Assembly (NCBI GenBank): GCA_035604595.1
Contig: DATNIE010000027.1
Coordinates: 1 to 54,951 of the forward strand
Source: CAIKZZ01 sp035604595
GTDB lineage: Bacteria > Pseudomonadota > Gammaproteobacteria > Steroidobacterales > Steroidobacteraceae
DNA length: 54,951 nucleotides
Direction of reading: 5' to 3'
The notes below the pieces were generated by a model. That model saw only the letters and a list, made by a program, of their open reading frames with translations, was not told the origin of the DNA and did not search any database. The position numbers and the translations under genes are program-made. Positions 8,737 through 17,305 of the stretch are shown here, one piece after another; the first letter of the stretch is position 1; the number at the start of each line of letters is the position of its first letter.

Positions 8737-9798
8737 TCAGTCGTCGTTGCGGACCTGCTCGAAGCGCTGCTTGTTGATCGCCTTCCTGAACGCCTCGCGG
8801 CCGGTGATCGCGCGGCCCTCGAGCAGCTGCTGGATCGCCATGTCCATGGTCCGCATGCCGTGCGCGGCGCCGCTTTGCATTGCGTTCTCCAGCTGGTCGA
8901 TCTTGCCCTGCCGGATCAGGTTCGCGACCGCCGGGGTGTTGACCAGGATCTCGAGCGCCGCCACCCGGCCGGCCCGGCCCGCGGCGGGGATCAGCTGCTG
9001 GGAAATCACGCCGCGCAGGCTCGTCGACACCATCGTGCGCACGTGCGGCTGCTTGTCCGCCGGGAAGGCGTTCACGATCCGGTCGACGGTTGCCGCAGCG
9101 CCATTGGTGTGCAGCGTGCCCATCACCAGAATGCCCATCTCGGCGGCCGTCACCGCGACGCTGATCGTCTCGAGATCGCGCATTTCGCCGACCAGCACGA
9201 CGTCCGGATCCTCGCGCAACGCGGATTGCACCGCGTCCGCGAACGATTCGGCGTGCACGCCGACCTCGCGCTGGCTGATCAGGCAGCTCTTGCGCGCGTG
9301 AACGAACTCGATCGGATCCTCGACCGTCAGGATGTGGCCCTTCAGGCGCGCGTTGAGGTCATCGATCATCGCCGCAAGGGTCGTCGACTTGCCGGAGCCG
9401 GTCTTGCCGGTGACCAGGATCAGGCCGCTGTTGATGCGGCACAGTGTGCGCACCGTATCCGGCATGTTCAGCTGGTCGAGCGTCAGGGCAGTGGACGGGA
9501 TGACCCGGCACACCGCGCCGATGCCATTGAGATGACGCATGACATTGACGCGGAAACGCGCCAGGCCCGCGACCGCATAGGCGAAATCGGCGCCTTCCTG
9601 CTCCTCGAAGCGCGCAACCGCCTTCGGCGGCATGATCTCGTACAGCGCCTGCTTGACGAAGTCCGCCTTGAGCGGCTCGGGTCGCAGCGCCGTCAGGTCG
9701 CCAAACACGCGCAGCCGCGGCGGGTCACCGGCGAGGAAGTGCAGATCCGAGCCCTTGCGCTTGAGCACCTCGGCGAGGAATTCGTCGATCTGGGCCAT
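8737..9798 (-). CDS. PilT/PilU-family twitching motility ATPase (second copy)
   Basis: Hexameric cytoplasmic ATPase of the type that retracts type IV pili, 353 residues. The start MAQIDEFLAEVLKRKGSDLH matches the family's N-terminal domain. Walker A is TGKTGSGKST, the Asp box TVEDPIEFVH, Walker B DPDVVLVGEMRD, and the His box GTLHTNGAAATVDRI. A longer open frame reaches upstream but runs through the end of the neighbouring pilT, so the ATG at 9798 is preferred. It lies 8 bases behind pilT in the kinase-pilT-pilT operon. PilT versus PilU identity cannot be separated by eye. The C-terminal GRAGRVAALEILVNTPAV segment looks PilT-like. Confidence 0.88.
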   Translation of the reverse strand: MAQIDEFLAEVLKRKGSDLHFLAGDPPRLRVFGDLTALRPEPLKADFVKQALYEIMPPKAVARFEEQEGADFAYAVAGLARFRVNVMRHLNGIGAVCRVIPSTALTLDQLNMPDTVRTLCRINSGLILVTGKTGSGKSTTLAAMIDDLNARLKGHILTVEDPIEFVHARKSCLISQREVGVHAESFADAVQSALREDPDVVLVGEMRDLETISVAVTAAEMGILVMGTLHTNGAAATVDRIVNAFPADKQPHVRTMVSTSLRGVISQQLIPAAGRAGRVAALEILVNTPAVANLIRQGKIDQLENAMQSGAAHGMRTMDMAIQQLLEGRAITGREAFRKAINKQRFEQVRNDD

Positions 9799-9806
9799 GG
9801 GCGTCG

Positions 9807-10901
9807 TCAGCCGGTCGTGATGTCGAGCTTCGGCAGCGTGCTGGTATCGGTCACGAAGCGCTGCAGCACCTTGCGGTCGAGCGCGTAGGTATAGGCGTCG
9901 TCGGGATCGAGCTCCTTGGCCTGGACCCCGGCCAGCAGCGCCTGATCGAGCAGCTGCATGCCGGCATCCTTGCCGGTCTGCAGTTGCGCCGGGATCTGGT
10001 GGGTCTGGTCCGTCTGGATCAGCTTGCCGATTGCCTTGTTCATCAGCATGATCTCGCACACGGCGCGGCGCGAGCGGCTGTCGGCGCGCTTGATCAGCAC
10101 CTGGGTCACGACCGCGAGCAGGCTCTGCGACAGAAAGCTCTTGGTCTGCTCGCGCTCCTCGATCGGCAAGGCGTCGATGATCCGGTCGATCGTCTTGACC
10201 GCGCTCGTCGTGTGCAGCGTACCGAGCACCAGGTGGCCGGTCTCGGCGGCGGTCATCGCCATCCGAACCGTTTCGGCATCGCGCATCTCGCCGACCAGGA
10301 TCACGTCCGGATCCTCGCGCATGGCCGCGCGCACGCCCTCGGCGAATGACGGCACGTGGGTGCCATACTCGCGTTGGATGATCTGGGCCTCGCGGCTCTT
10401 GTGCACGAACTCGATCGGGTCCTCGAGGCTGATGATGTTCAGCCGGCGCGTGGTGTTGAGTTCGTTGATCATCGCCGCGAGCGTGGTTGACTTGCCGGTG
10501 CCGGTCGAACCCGTCACCAGGATCATCCCCTGGTGGAAATCGAGCAGTTTGGCGACTGTCTTCGGCAGATCCAGGCTCGCGAGCGTCGGCACCTCGGAGG
10601 GAATGGCGCGAAACACCGCGCCGACGCCGGTCTCCTTGCGGAACACGTTGACCCGGAAACGGCCGCCATCCTCCGCGACGTACGAGAAGTCGAGGTCGTG
10701 GCCGCCCTTGAAGTGCTCCAGTTGCCGCTTGGTCAGGACTTCATTGACGTAGCTCTCGAGTTCCGAGTCGCCGAGGTCCCGGAACCGGATCGGCATCAGC
10801 TCGCCGTTCATCCGCAGCATCGGCGGCACGCCGACCGCCAGGTGGATGTCGGAGCAGCCCTGGGCAGTGCCGAGCTTCAGAAACGCGTCAATGCGGGGCA
10901 T
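9807..10901 (-). CDS. pilT: Type IV pilus retraction ATPase, PilT family
   Basis: ATPase of 364 residues, probably powering type IV pilus disassembly at the inner membrane. It shows Walker A TGSTGTGKST, Asp box SLEDPIEFVH, Walker B DPDVILVGEMRD and His box GTLHTTSAVKTIDRI. The N-terminal GCSDIHLAVGVPP segment is typical of PilT/PilU. It sits 15 bases after the HEAT-repeat kinase and 8 bases before a second PilT-like gene, so the three are almost certainly cotranscribed. The C-terminal half differs from the second copy, so this is not a recent tandem duplication. Confidence 0.9.
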   Translation of the reverse strand: MPRIDAFLKLGTAQGCSDIHLAVGVPPMLRMNGELMPIRFRDLGDSELESYVNEVLTKRQLEHFKGGHDLDFSYVAEDGGRFRVNVFRKETGVGAVFRAIPSEVPTLASLDLPKTVAKLLDFHQGMILVTGSTGTGKSTTLAAMINELNTTRRLNIISLEDPIEFVHKSREAQIIQREYGTHVPSFAEGVRAAMREDPDVILVGEMRDAETVRMAMTAAETGHLVLGTLHTTSAVKTIDRIIDALPIEEREQTKSFLSQSLLAVVTQVLIKRADSRSRRAVCEIMLMNKAIGKLIQTDQTHQIPAQLQTGKDAGMQLLDQALLAGVQAKELDPDDAYTYALDRKVLQRFVTDTSTLPKLDITTG

Positions 10902-10916
10902 TGCCGGGCCGCCGAC

Positions 10917-13304
10917 TCAGGCGTGCTTCTCGAGTGCGAGTTTCAATTCATCCATGCTCTGAAAGCGCTTGGCCTTGTCGACCGCCATTGCCTTCATCAC
11001 GAGATCCGACAACGGCTTGGGCAGCGCGCTGTTGACCTCGAGCGGCGGGCGCGCCTTGCCCTGCACGTGCTGGTACATGACGGCCATGTGGTCCCCGCGG
11101 CTGTAGGGTGGCACGCCGGCCAGCATCTCGTAGAGGATCACGCCGGTGCTGTAGACGTCGGCACGCGGGTCGACCTGCTTGCCTAGGATCTGCTCGGGGG
11201 CCATGTACTTGGGCGAACCTATCACAAAACCGGTCTTGGTCAGCTGCGCGTCGCCCTCGCGCTGCGCCGCGGCGACCCCGAAGTCGACGATCTTGAGCAG
11301 GCCCTCGCTGTTGATCAGCACGTTGGCCGGCTTCAGGTCGCGGTGCACTATGCCGACCTGGTGTGCGATGGCCATGCCGGTCGCGATGTCGATGCCGTAT
11401 TTGACAGCGCGCGCGATCTGCAGCGGCTTCTCGTTGACGATCTCGGCGCCGAGCGTATGGCTCGGGAAGTATTCCATCGAGATCGCGTAATTGCCGCGGA
11501 TGAACAGGAAGTCGTAGATACGGATCACGTTGCGATGGGTGATCTTGCGCGAGTAGCGCAGCTCGTGCACGAAGCGCTGCATGATCTCTTCGTCCTGAGA
11601 CACCGTCGGGTTCAGGAACTTCAGGATCAGGCGCTCGTCGACGACCGTGTCCTCCATCAGCAGCACGGTGCCGAATGCGCCCTTGCCGATCTTCTCGATG
11701 TACTTGTAGCGCCCGTCGAGGACCTCGCCGGGCTGCAGCATCGTGATGTCCAGCCGCTGCGCGGCCGCCTCGTTCTGCTTGACGAGTGCGTGGACGTCGG
11801 CGTTGTCGATCAGCATCGTGCGCGCGGCGACGACCATCTGCTCGGCCTTCTTGTTCGCCGCCAGCTGGGTCGCGGAGAAGCGCGCGTCCAGTTCCTCGAG
11901 CGCGCGGTTGGCCGCGAGGCTCAAGGTCTGGTCGGTGGTGACGTCTTTGACCGCACGGATCCCCGACCTGACGGCATCGGCGGTCTTGTCGTCCGTCAGC
12001 CGGGCGAGGGCGGACATCGCCTCGATCCGGATCTCCTTCTCCGGACGTGCGAGCTGCGGCAGCAGGGTGTCGACCACTTTCGCATCGCCCAGCTTCGCCA
12101 ACGCGCGAATCGCGGACGGCACCGACCGCGCCGGGCCCTTCAGCATTTCCACCAAGCGCGGCATGGCCCGCGCGGTGCGCATCTCGGCGAGCGCGTCGAC
12201 CGCGCGCTCGCTGACCCACCAGTCCGTGTCGTGGGTGGCCTGCAGCAGGTAGTCGACGGCGCGCTCGTCCTTGGTGAGATTGAGGATCTCGATCGCGGTC
12301 CGCCGGATGTCCTCGTCGCGGTCCCGCACCAGTACCAGCACGGCCTCCACGACCCGCGGGCCGCCGATCTTGCCGAGCGCGTCAGCGGCGCGGCTGCGGA
12401 CCCACCAGTCGCTGTCCTTGATGGCGTCCAGCAGATGCTTGATCGAGGTGGCATCGCCGACCTCGTTCAGCACCTCGACCGCGGCGCGACGGGCGTACTC
12501 CGATTCGTCCTTCAGGATCGGCACCAGATAGCGCACCGTCTGGGGGTCGTTGGCGCGGATCATGAGTTCGATCGCGCGGTTGGTGACCTCCATGTCGGCG
12601 TCGGCCAGCAGCGGGGCGACCGCCTCGACGGTCGACAAGGCCGGCATCTTCAGCAGCGCCGCGAGCGCTGCCTGGCGGATCATGCGGTTCGGGTCCTTCA
12701 GTTGGCCGAGCAGCGCGTGCTGCACCTCCGGCGTGCCGAACTTGGACAGGATCTCCATCAGGTGGACTCGGACCCCGACGTCCTTGCCCTCGAGGCGCGC
12801 CAGCAGGTCGGGGACCGACTGCGGATCGGCGACGTCGGCGATGATCTTAAAGAGTCCCGCCTTGTCCGCCGCCTGCGGGTTGTAGGCGGCGGCGAGCAGC
12901 TCGCGAAGCGGAATGCGCGTCTTGTGTGCCGCGATGACCTCGAGCAGCGCCGGGCCCGCGATGTTGCGGTTCTTCAGCGCCTCGAGCAGCTGCGAGGCCG
13001 GGAAACCCTTGGCGCTCGACAGCGCCCAGCTGACGGCCGCGACCGTACGGGGGTTCGAGTCACCGAGGCCTTCGAGCAGCGCCGGCAGGTTCTTGGCGTT
13101 GGCGAGCGCCGTGAGCACCTCGACGTAGGCCATCGTCTCGCGCTTGTCGGCGCTGCCGAGCGCCTCGAGGATCAGCGCGATCCCGTCGCCGCCGAGCGCG
13201 ATGAGCTTGTCAATGGCCTTGCGCGACCGTGGCGTCCCCAGATCGCCGCTGGCCTTGATGTCGGCGAGGATCCGTTCGCCGCGCAGGGAAGTGAAGAAAC
13301 TCAC
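10917..13304 (-). CDS. HEAT-repeat Ser/Thr protein kinase (Hanks type)
   Basis: A 795-residue protein. Residues ~20-475 are tandem HEAT-type helical repeats, with two near-identical DWWV-containing units at about 299-310 and 361-372. Residues ~528-795 form a eukaryotic-type kinase: P loop IGKGAFGTVLL (539-549), ATP lysine K562, catalytic HRDLKPAN (D656), DFG (674-676) and an APE motif (MAPEQ). All catalytic residues are intact. The start is taken as GTG at 13304 (VSFFTSLRG). The longer frame runs into the divergent mrp gene and is a shadow. No transmembrane segment is visible, so it is probably cytoplasmic. It is first in an operon with two PilT-family ATPases, suggesting phosphorylation-based control of pilus retraction (inference). 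Confidence 0.9.
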   Translation of the reverse strand: MSFFTSLRGERILADIKASGDLGTPRSRKAIDKLIALGGDGIALILEALGSADKRETMAYVEVLTALANAKNLPALLEGLGDSNPRTVAAVSWALSSAKGFPASQLLEALKNRNIAGPALLEVIAAHKTRIPLRELLAAAYNPQAADKAGLFKIIADVADPQSVPDLLARLEGKDVGVRVHLMEILSKFGTPEVQHALLGQLKDPNRMIRQAALAALLKMPALSTVEAVAPLLADADMEVTNRAIELMIRANDPQTVRYLVPILKDESEYARRAAVEVLNEVGDATSIKHLLDAIKDSDWWVRSRAADALGKIGGPRVVEAVLVLVRDRDEDIRRTAIEILNLTKDERAVDYLLQATHDTDWWVSERAVDALAEMRTARAMPRLVEMLKGPARSVPSAIRALAKLGDAKVVDTLLPQLARPEKEIRIEAMSALARLTDDKTADAVRSGIRAVKDVTTDQTLSLAANRALEELDARFSATQLAANKKAEQMVVAARTMLIDNADVHALVKQNEAAAQRLDITMLQPGEVLDGRYKYIEKIGKGAFGTVLLMEDTVVDERLILKFLNPTVSQDEEIMQRFVHELRYSRKITHRNVIRIYDFLFIRGNYAISMEYFPSHTLGAEIVNEKPLQIARAVKYGIDIATGMAIAHQVGIVHRDLKPANVLINSEGLLKIVDFGVAAAQREGDAQLTKTGFVIGSPKYMAPEQILGKQVDPRADVYSTGVILYEMLAGVPPYSRGDHMAVMYQHVQGKARPPLEVNSALPKPLSDLVMKAMAVDKAKRFQSMDELKLALEKHA

Positions 13305-13415
13305 TCCCGAATTATGCCATAGGGGCGTGCCGCGCCTGCCCCCGATGGCCCCACCGCCGCCCCGGCGACAGCGGCCTCCGCTAGACTGCCGATTTACCCT
13401 AATGCCGAGCACCCC

Positions 13416-14489
13416 ATGAACGCCGCCGAACTTCGCGCCCGCATCGCCGCCGTCGTCGACCCGCTGCTCGGCGCGCCGCTCGGGGATGCGGTCAGGAGTG
13501 CCGACATCGTCGGCCCCAACGTCGTCGCGGCGATCACGCTCGGCTTCCCGGTCGGCGGCTACGAGCCAATCCTGACCGAACGGGTCGCGCAGGAGCTCGC
13601 CGCCGCCGGCTGGGCCGGAGGGGTGAAGCTCGAGCTGCAGGCCGCGATCGAGGCTCAGGCCGTCCAGGGCAATCTGAAGCCGCTGCCGAGCATCCGCAAC
13701 ATCCTCGCGATCGCCTCCGGCAAAGGCGGAGTCGGAAAATCGACCACCGCAGCGAACCTCGCGCTCGCGCTCGCCCGGCAGGGAGCGCGGGTGGGGCTGC
13801 TCGATGCGGACATCTACGGTCCGAGCCAGCCACTGATGATGGGCCTGACCGGCCAGCGGCCGACCTCGCAAGATGGCAAGCACCTGAACCCGTTGCGCGC
13901 CTACGGAGTCGAGGTCATGTCCATCGGCTTTCTGATCGACCCCGAGCAGCCCATGGTGTGGCGGGGCCCGATGGTCACCCAGGCCCTGACCCAGCTGATC
14001 GGCGAGACGCTGTGGGGCGAGCTCGATTACCTGCTGATCGACATGCCGCCGGGGACCGGCGACACGCAGCTGACGATCTCGCAGCGCGTGCCGGTCAGCG
14101 GGGCGATCATCGTCACGACCCCCCAGGACATCGCGCTCGCGGATGCGCGCAAGGGCCTGATGATGTTCCGCAAGGTCGCGGTGCCGGTGCTCGGCATCGT
14201 CGAGAACATGGCGACCCACGTCTGCTCGCAGTGCGGCCACGAGGAGCACGTGTTCGGTGCGGGCGGTGGCGAGCGGATGGCGGCCCAGTACGGAGTGCCG
14301 CTGCTCGGCAGCCTGCCGCTCGACATTCGGATCCGCGAGCAGGCCGACAGCGGCCGCCCGACCGTGGTGGCCGAGCCCGACGGCCGGCTCGCGCTCGCCT
14401 TCCAGGACATCGCGCGCCGGGCCGCGGCGCGCCTGGCGGCCGGCGTGGCGGCGAGCACGTTTCCGACGCTGTCGGTCAGCGACGACTGA
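13416..14489 (+). CDS. apbC: Iron-sulfur cluster carrier Mrp/ApbC
   Basis: P-loop NTPase that carries and transfers Fe-S clusters to apoproteins in the cytoplasm, 357 residues. The N-terminal ~85 residues are a MIP18-like (DUF59) domain. The deviant Walker A is SGKGGVGKSTTAANLALALA, followed by LLDADIYGPSQPLMMG and DYLLIDMPPGTGD. The metal-binding CxxC is in HVCSQCGHEEHVF. The ATG is preceded by a divergent region shared with the HEAT-kinase operon (13305-13415) containing a TAGACT/TACCCTAAT-like AT-rich patch that could hold the promoter. dcd follows 109 bases later. Confidence 0.95.
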   Translation: MNAAELRARIAAVVDPLLGAPLGDAVRSADIVGPNVVAAITLGFPVGGYEPILTERVAQELAAAGWAGGVKLELQAAIEAQAVQGNLKPLPSIRNILAIASGKGGVGKSTTAANLALALARQGARVGLLDADIYGPSQPLMMGLTGQRPTSQDGKHLNPLRAYGVEVMSIGFLIDPEQPMVWRGPMVTQALTQLIGETLWGELDYLLIDMPPGTGDTQLTISQRVPVSGAIIVTTPQDIALADARKGLMMFRKVAVPVLGIVENMATHVCSQCGHEEHVFGAGGGERMAAQYGVPLLGSLPLDIRIREQADSGRPTVVAEPDGRLALAFQDIARRAAARLAAGVAASTFPTLSVSDD

Positions 14490-14598
14490 CCTCGCACCGC
14501 GCGCGCCGGGCGTGCCGGATGTGGCATTCGCAGCCGCATCCGCGGCTCGCGTTCCGCCGGCCGCGTGACCATAATCGGATTTTCGGGCCGGGGCACGC

Positions 14599-15828
14599 AT
14601 GAGCATCAAGTCAGACCATTGGATTAGGCGCATGGCCGCCACCGGCATGATCGAGCCCTACGCCGCCGAGCAGGTGCGCTCGGTCGGCGACCGCAAGATC
14701 ATCTCCTACGGCACGTCGAGCTACGGCTACGACGTGCGCTGCGCGAACGAATTCAAGATCTTCACGAACATCAACTCGACGATCGTGGATCCGAAGGCCT
14801 TCGATCCACAGAGCTTTGTCGACGTCACGGCCGATGTGTGCATCATTCCGCCGAATTCCTTCGCGCTCGCGCGGACGGTCGAGTACTTCAGGATTCCGCG
14901 CAGCGTGCTCACCGTGACCGTGGGCAAGTCGACCTACGCGCGGTGCTTTCGCGGCGACACGCGGGTCGCGCTCATCGACGGCACGCAACCGACGCTCGAG
15001 CAGATGGCGCGTCGCGCCGCGAGCGGCGAGCCATTCTTCGGCTACAGCATCGGCGCGCACGGTCGCCTGATCGTCACCCGGCTCGAAGCGCCGCGCTGCA
15101 TCGGCCGCGACGCGCTGCTCGAGCTGAGGCTCGATGACGGCGCGCTGATTCACGCGACTCCCGATCACCTGTTCCTCACCCGCGACGGACGCATGGTGGC
15201 GGCCGCGACCTTGCGCCCGGCGGATGCGCTGATGCCGCTGTACCGCCACGGGTGCCGCGGCGCGGACCTGATCTACCAGCCGCTCGACGGCGAGCTGCTG
15301 CCGACGCGCCTGCTGGCGGATGAGTGGACCGTGCGCGCCGGCGGGTCCTATGGGGAGGGCGATGGCGCGCCGCGGACACTCGGGGCCGGGAGCGTCGGCC
15401 GGGTGCGGCCGGGCGAGCGCTACCCCGCGAGGCGTCGTCGCCGCGCCGAGCCGCGGCACCAGCCGTCGGCGGCGGTCCCCGGGCGGCGGGCGTACCGCAA
15501 TCACAGGGTCGCCGCGGTCCTCCCGGTCCCTGGCGCTCACGATGTGTACTGTCTGACGGTGCCGGAGGCGGGCAACTTCGCGCTTGCAGCGGGCGTATTC
15601 GTGCACAACTGCGGCATCATCGTCAACGTGACGCCGCTGGAGCCCGAGTGGGAAGGTCACGTGACCCTCGAGTTCTCCAATACGACGCCCCTGCCCGCGA
15701 AGATCTACGCGAATGAGGGCGTCGCGCAGATGCTGTTCTTCGAGTCCGATGAAGTGTGCGGCACGTCCTACCGCGACCGCGGCGGGAAGTACCAGGGACA
15801 GCGCGGCGTCACGCTGCCGAAGACCTGA
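14599..15828 (+). CDS. dcd: dCTP deaminase interrupted by an intein
   Basis: Converts dCTP to dUTP for dTMP synthesis. The 409-residue precursor consists of extein residues 1-115, an intein at 116-337 and extein 338-409. The joined extein is 187 residues, the normal family length. The splice junction falls in the conserved active-site motif GKSTYAR|CGIIVNVTP, directly after the arginine corresponding to E. coli Arg115. The catalytic glutamate is in HVTLEFSN. Residue 338 supplies the +1 Cys nucleophile. Unspliced protein should be inactive because the active site is split. It follows mrp after 109 bases and converges with the DUF3108 gene. Confidence 0.95.
   Translation: MSIKSDHWIRRMAATGMIEPYAAEQVRSVGDRKIISYGTSSYGYDVRCANEFKIFTNINSTIVDPKAFDPQSFVDVTADVCIIPPNSFALARTVEYFRIPRSVLTVTVGKSTYARCFRGDTRVALIDGTQPTLEQMARRAASGEPFFGYSIGAHGRLIVTRLEAPRCIGRDALLELRLDDGALIHATPDHLFLTRDGRMVAAATLRPADALMPLYRHGCRGADLIYQPLDGELLPTRLLADEWTVRAGGSYGEGDGAPRTLGAGSVGRVRPGERYPARRRRRAEPRHQPSAAVPGRRAYRNHRVAAVLPVPGAHDVYCLTVPEAGNFALAAGVFVHNCGIIVNVTPLEPEWEGHVTLEFSNTTPLPAKIYANEGVAQMLFFESDEVCGTSYRDRGGKYQGQRGVTLPKT
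14944..15609 (+). other. Mini-intein in dcd (222 residues)
   Basis: In-frame protein-splicing element. Block A is CFRGDTRVALIDG with Cys1. Block B includes LLELRLDDGALIHATPDHLF with the T-x-x-H motif (TPDH). Block F is VYCLTVPEAGNFALAAG. Block G ends GVFVHN with penultimate His and terminal Asn, followed by the extein Cys. All residues needed for the standard mechanism are visible. The central ~85 residues (roughly 218-300 of the precursor) lack LAGLIDADG motifs and are unusually Arg/Pro/Gly-rich after a recognisable start (YQPLDGELLPTRLLADEW). That region may be a decayed HNH-type homing endonuclease. No DNA-level mobility signals are needed for splicing itself. Confidence 0.93.
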
Positions 15829-15837
15829 CGGCGCAAC

Positions 15838-16641
15838 TCAGCGCGTCGGCGCGGTCGCCTGGGCCGGAGCCGGCGGCAGCCACTTGAGCGAACGCACGGC
15901 AAAGCTGAGCCTTGTCTTGCCGTCCTCACGCTGCTCGATGCGCACCGGCAGCCAGCCGAGCGACGGCGCGTACCAGTAGCGCCAGGTGCGACCGCGGCCG
16001 TCACCGCCCTTGCGGTCGCTGGTGTAGATCACCGTATCGACCTCGCCGAGCGCGGTCTTGAGGCGCTCGGCGCCGGCGCGCGTATAGACGAAGTGCTTGA
16101 TCTCACGGCCGTCCAGCATCGGGTACTCGCCCGGCTCGCGCCCGGCGAGCAGATCGACGAGCGGTGCGGCGCGGATCGACATCACGTCCTGCGTGCCGGG
16201 CTCGACGGCGAGATCGAGCGCCGACCCGCGCACCAGCCCTGTGACCCGTCCGCGCGTCCAGTCGTAGGTGAGTTCAACGTTCTCGCGCTTGCTGGTCGTG
16301 CCGTCATCGAGGGAGTAGCGCTGAGGTTGCACTCCCGATGGCGTCACCGTGAACGCGCTGCGCTCCCGGGACTCCGAGTTGATGATGAAACTCGCGAGCA
16401 GTCCCGGAAAGGCGCGGGTCTCGTACAGCCAGCTGTCGGGCGCGGCGTCCGGCTTCAGCGTCAGCTGCAGGTCGCCGGCGCCGATACCCTTGAATGAGGT
16501 GCGGTAGGTGATTTCGTGGGCACGCAGCCCAGCCGCGCTCGCCGATAAAGGGGCGAGCGCGAGCATCGCGGCGGCGAGGGCGGCGCTCGCCTGAGCCACG
16601 CGCCGCCCGCGCGATGCCCGGCTAGCACCGTTCATCGGCAT
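15838..16641 (-). CDS. DUF3108 family periplasmic protein
   Basis: A 267-residue exported protein. The signal peptide is basic (RASRGRRVAQ), then hydrophobic, ending near SASAAG at ~37. The mature part has the DUF3108 pattern: an early EITYRTSFKGIGAGDLQLTL segment, the central ELTYDWTRGRVTG, and the C-terminal TWRYWYAPSLGWLPVRIEQ. The family's function is unknown; it is probably periplasmic. The ATG lies 20 bases inside the end of purN, so it is the third gene of a purM-purN-DUF3108 operon, a common order in this part of the Gammaproteobacteria. It ends 9 bases from the convergent dcd stop. Confidence 0.85.
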   Translation of the reverse strand: MPMNGASRASRGRRVAQASAALAAAMLALAPLSASAAGLRAHEITYRTSFKGIGAGDLQLTLKPDAAPDSWLYETRAFPGLLASFIINSESRERSAFTVTPSGVQPQRYSLDDGTTSKRENVELTYDWTRGRVTGLVRGSALDLAVEPGTQDVMSIRAAPLVDLLAGREPGEYPMLDGREIKHFVYTRAGAERLKTALGEVDTVIYTSDRKGGDGRGRTWRYWYAPSLGWLPVRIEQREDGKTRLSFAVRSLKWLPPAPAQATAPTR

Positions 16642-17305
16642 CCTCGAGCATCACCGGCATCGCAAGTGGCCGGCCGTCGAGCCAGGCGCGCCCTGCCTGT
16701 TCGCGCAGGCGGCCGGCGGCAAACCAGTCGATGACCAGCGGGTAGAGCACGTGCTCGCGCGCCTGCACGCGCGCGGCAAGGCTGGTCTCGCTGTCGTCCG
16801 CGCGGACCCGGACCCGGGCCTGTGCGATCAAGGGTCCGGCGTCGAGCTCGTCGGTGACGAAGTGCACTGTGCAGCCGTGCCAGGCGGCACCTGCTGCGAG
16901 GGCGCGGCGGTGGGTGTGGAGGCCGCGCAACTCTGGCAGCAGCGAGGGGTGAATGTTGAGCAGGCGCCCGGCGTAACGGGCGATGAACGCCGGGTCGAGG
17001 ATGCGCATATAGCCTGCCAGCACCACGAGCGCGGGTGCGTAGCCGTCGATGCGGGCCGCGAGCGCACGGTCGTGCGCGGCCCTGTCCGGGTAGTCGGCCG
17101 GCGGGATGCACTCGGCCGGCAGGCCGAGTGCGCGCGCGCGCTCGAGGCCGCCCGCGCCGTGGCGGTCGCTCAGCACCGCGCGGACCTCGACCGGGAGCGC
17201 GCCGGTCGCGGCCTTGGCCGCAATCGCGGCGAAGTTGCTGCCGTGACCGGACAACAGCACGACGATCGGCAGCCGGCGACCGGCCTCAGCCGTCGAGGAC
17301 GACAC
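16622..17305 (-). CDS. purN: Phosphoribosylglycinamide formyltransferase
   Basis: Third step of purine synthesis, transferring formyl from 10-formyl-THF to GAR. The family signature is clear: VVLLSGHGSNFAAI at the N terminus, AGYMRILDPAFI, and the catalytic NIHPSLLPELRGLHTHRRAL with its Asn and His. HGCTVHFVTDELDAGPLIAQ follows. Start at GTG 17305 gives 227 residues; the frame extends further upstream, but only into purM. The chosen start overlaps purM by 20 bases, so the two are coupled. The 3' end overlaps the DUF3108 start by 20 bases. Confidence 0.95.
   Translation of the reverse strand: MSSSTAEAGRRLPIVVLLSGHGSNFAAIAAKAATGALPVEVRAVLSDRHGAGGLERARALGLPAECIPPADYPDRAAHDRALAARIDGYAPALVVLAGYMRILDPAFIARYAGRLLNIHPSLLPELRGLHTHRRALAAGAAWHGCTVHFVTDELDAGPLIAQARVRVRADDSETSLAARVQAREHVLYPLVIDWFAAGRLREQAGRAWLDGRPLAMPVMLEDADERC

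Noticed and set aside
6582..8777. 731-codon plus-strand frame opposite metG
   Set aside because: Antisense shadow of metG, with no domain pattern.
12140..12454. DWWV repeats as a recent duplication at DNA level
   Set aside because: They are two units of a HEAT array with diverged flanks; protein-level repetition explains them.
10917..14648. A 1243-codon minus-strand frame suggesting a much longer kinase
   Set aside because: Codons before 13304 lie antisense to mrp/apbC and have shadow composition; the protein-like sequence begins at VSFFTSLRG.
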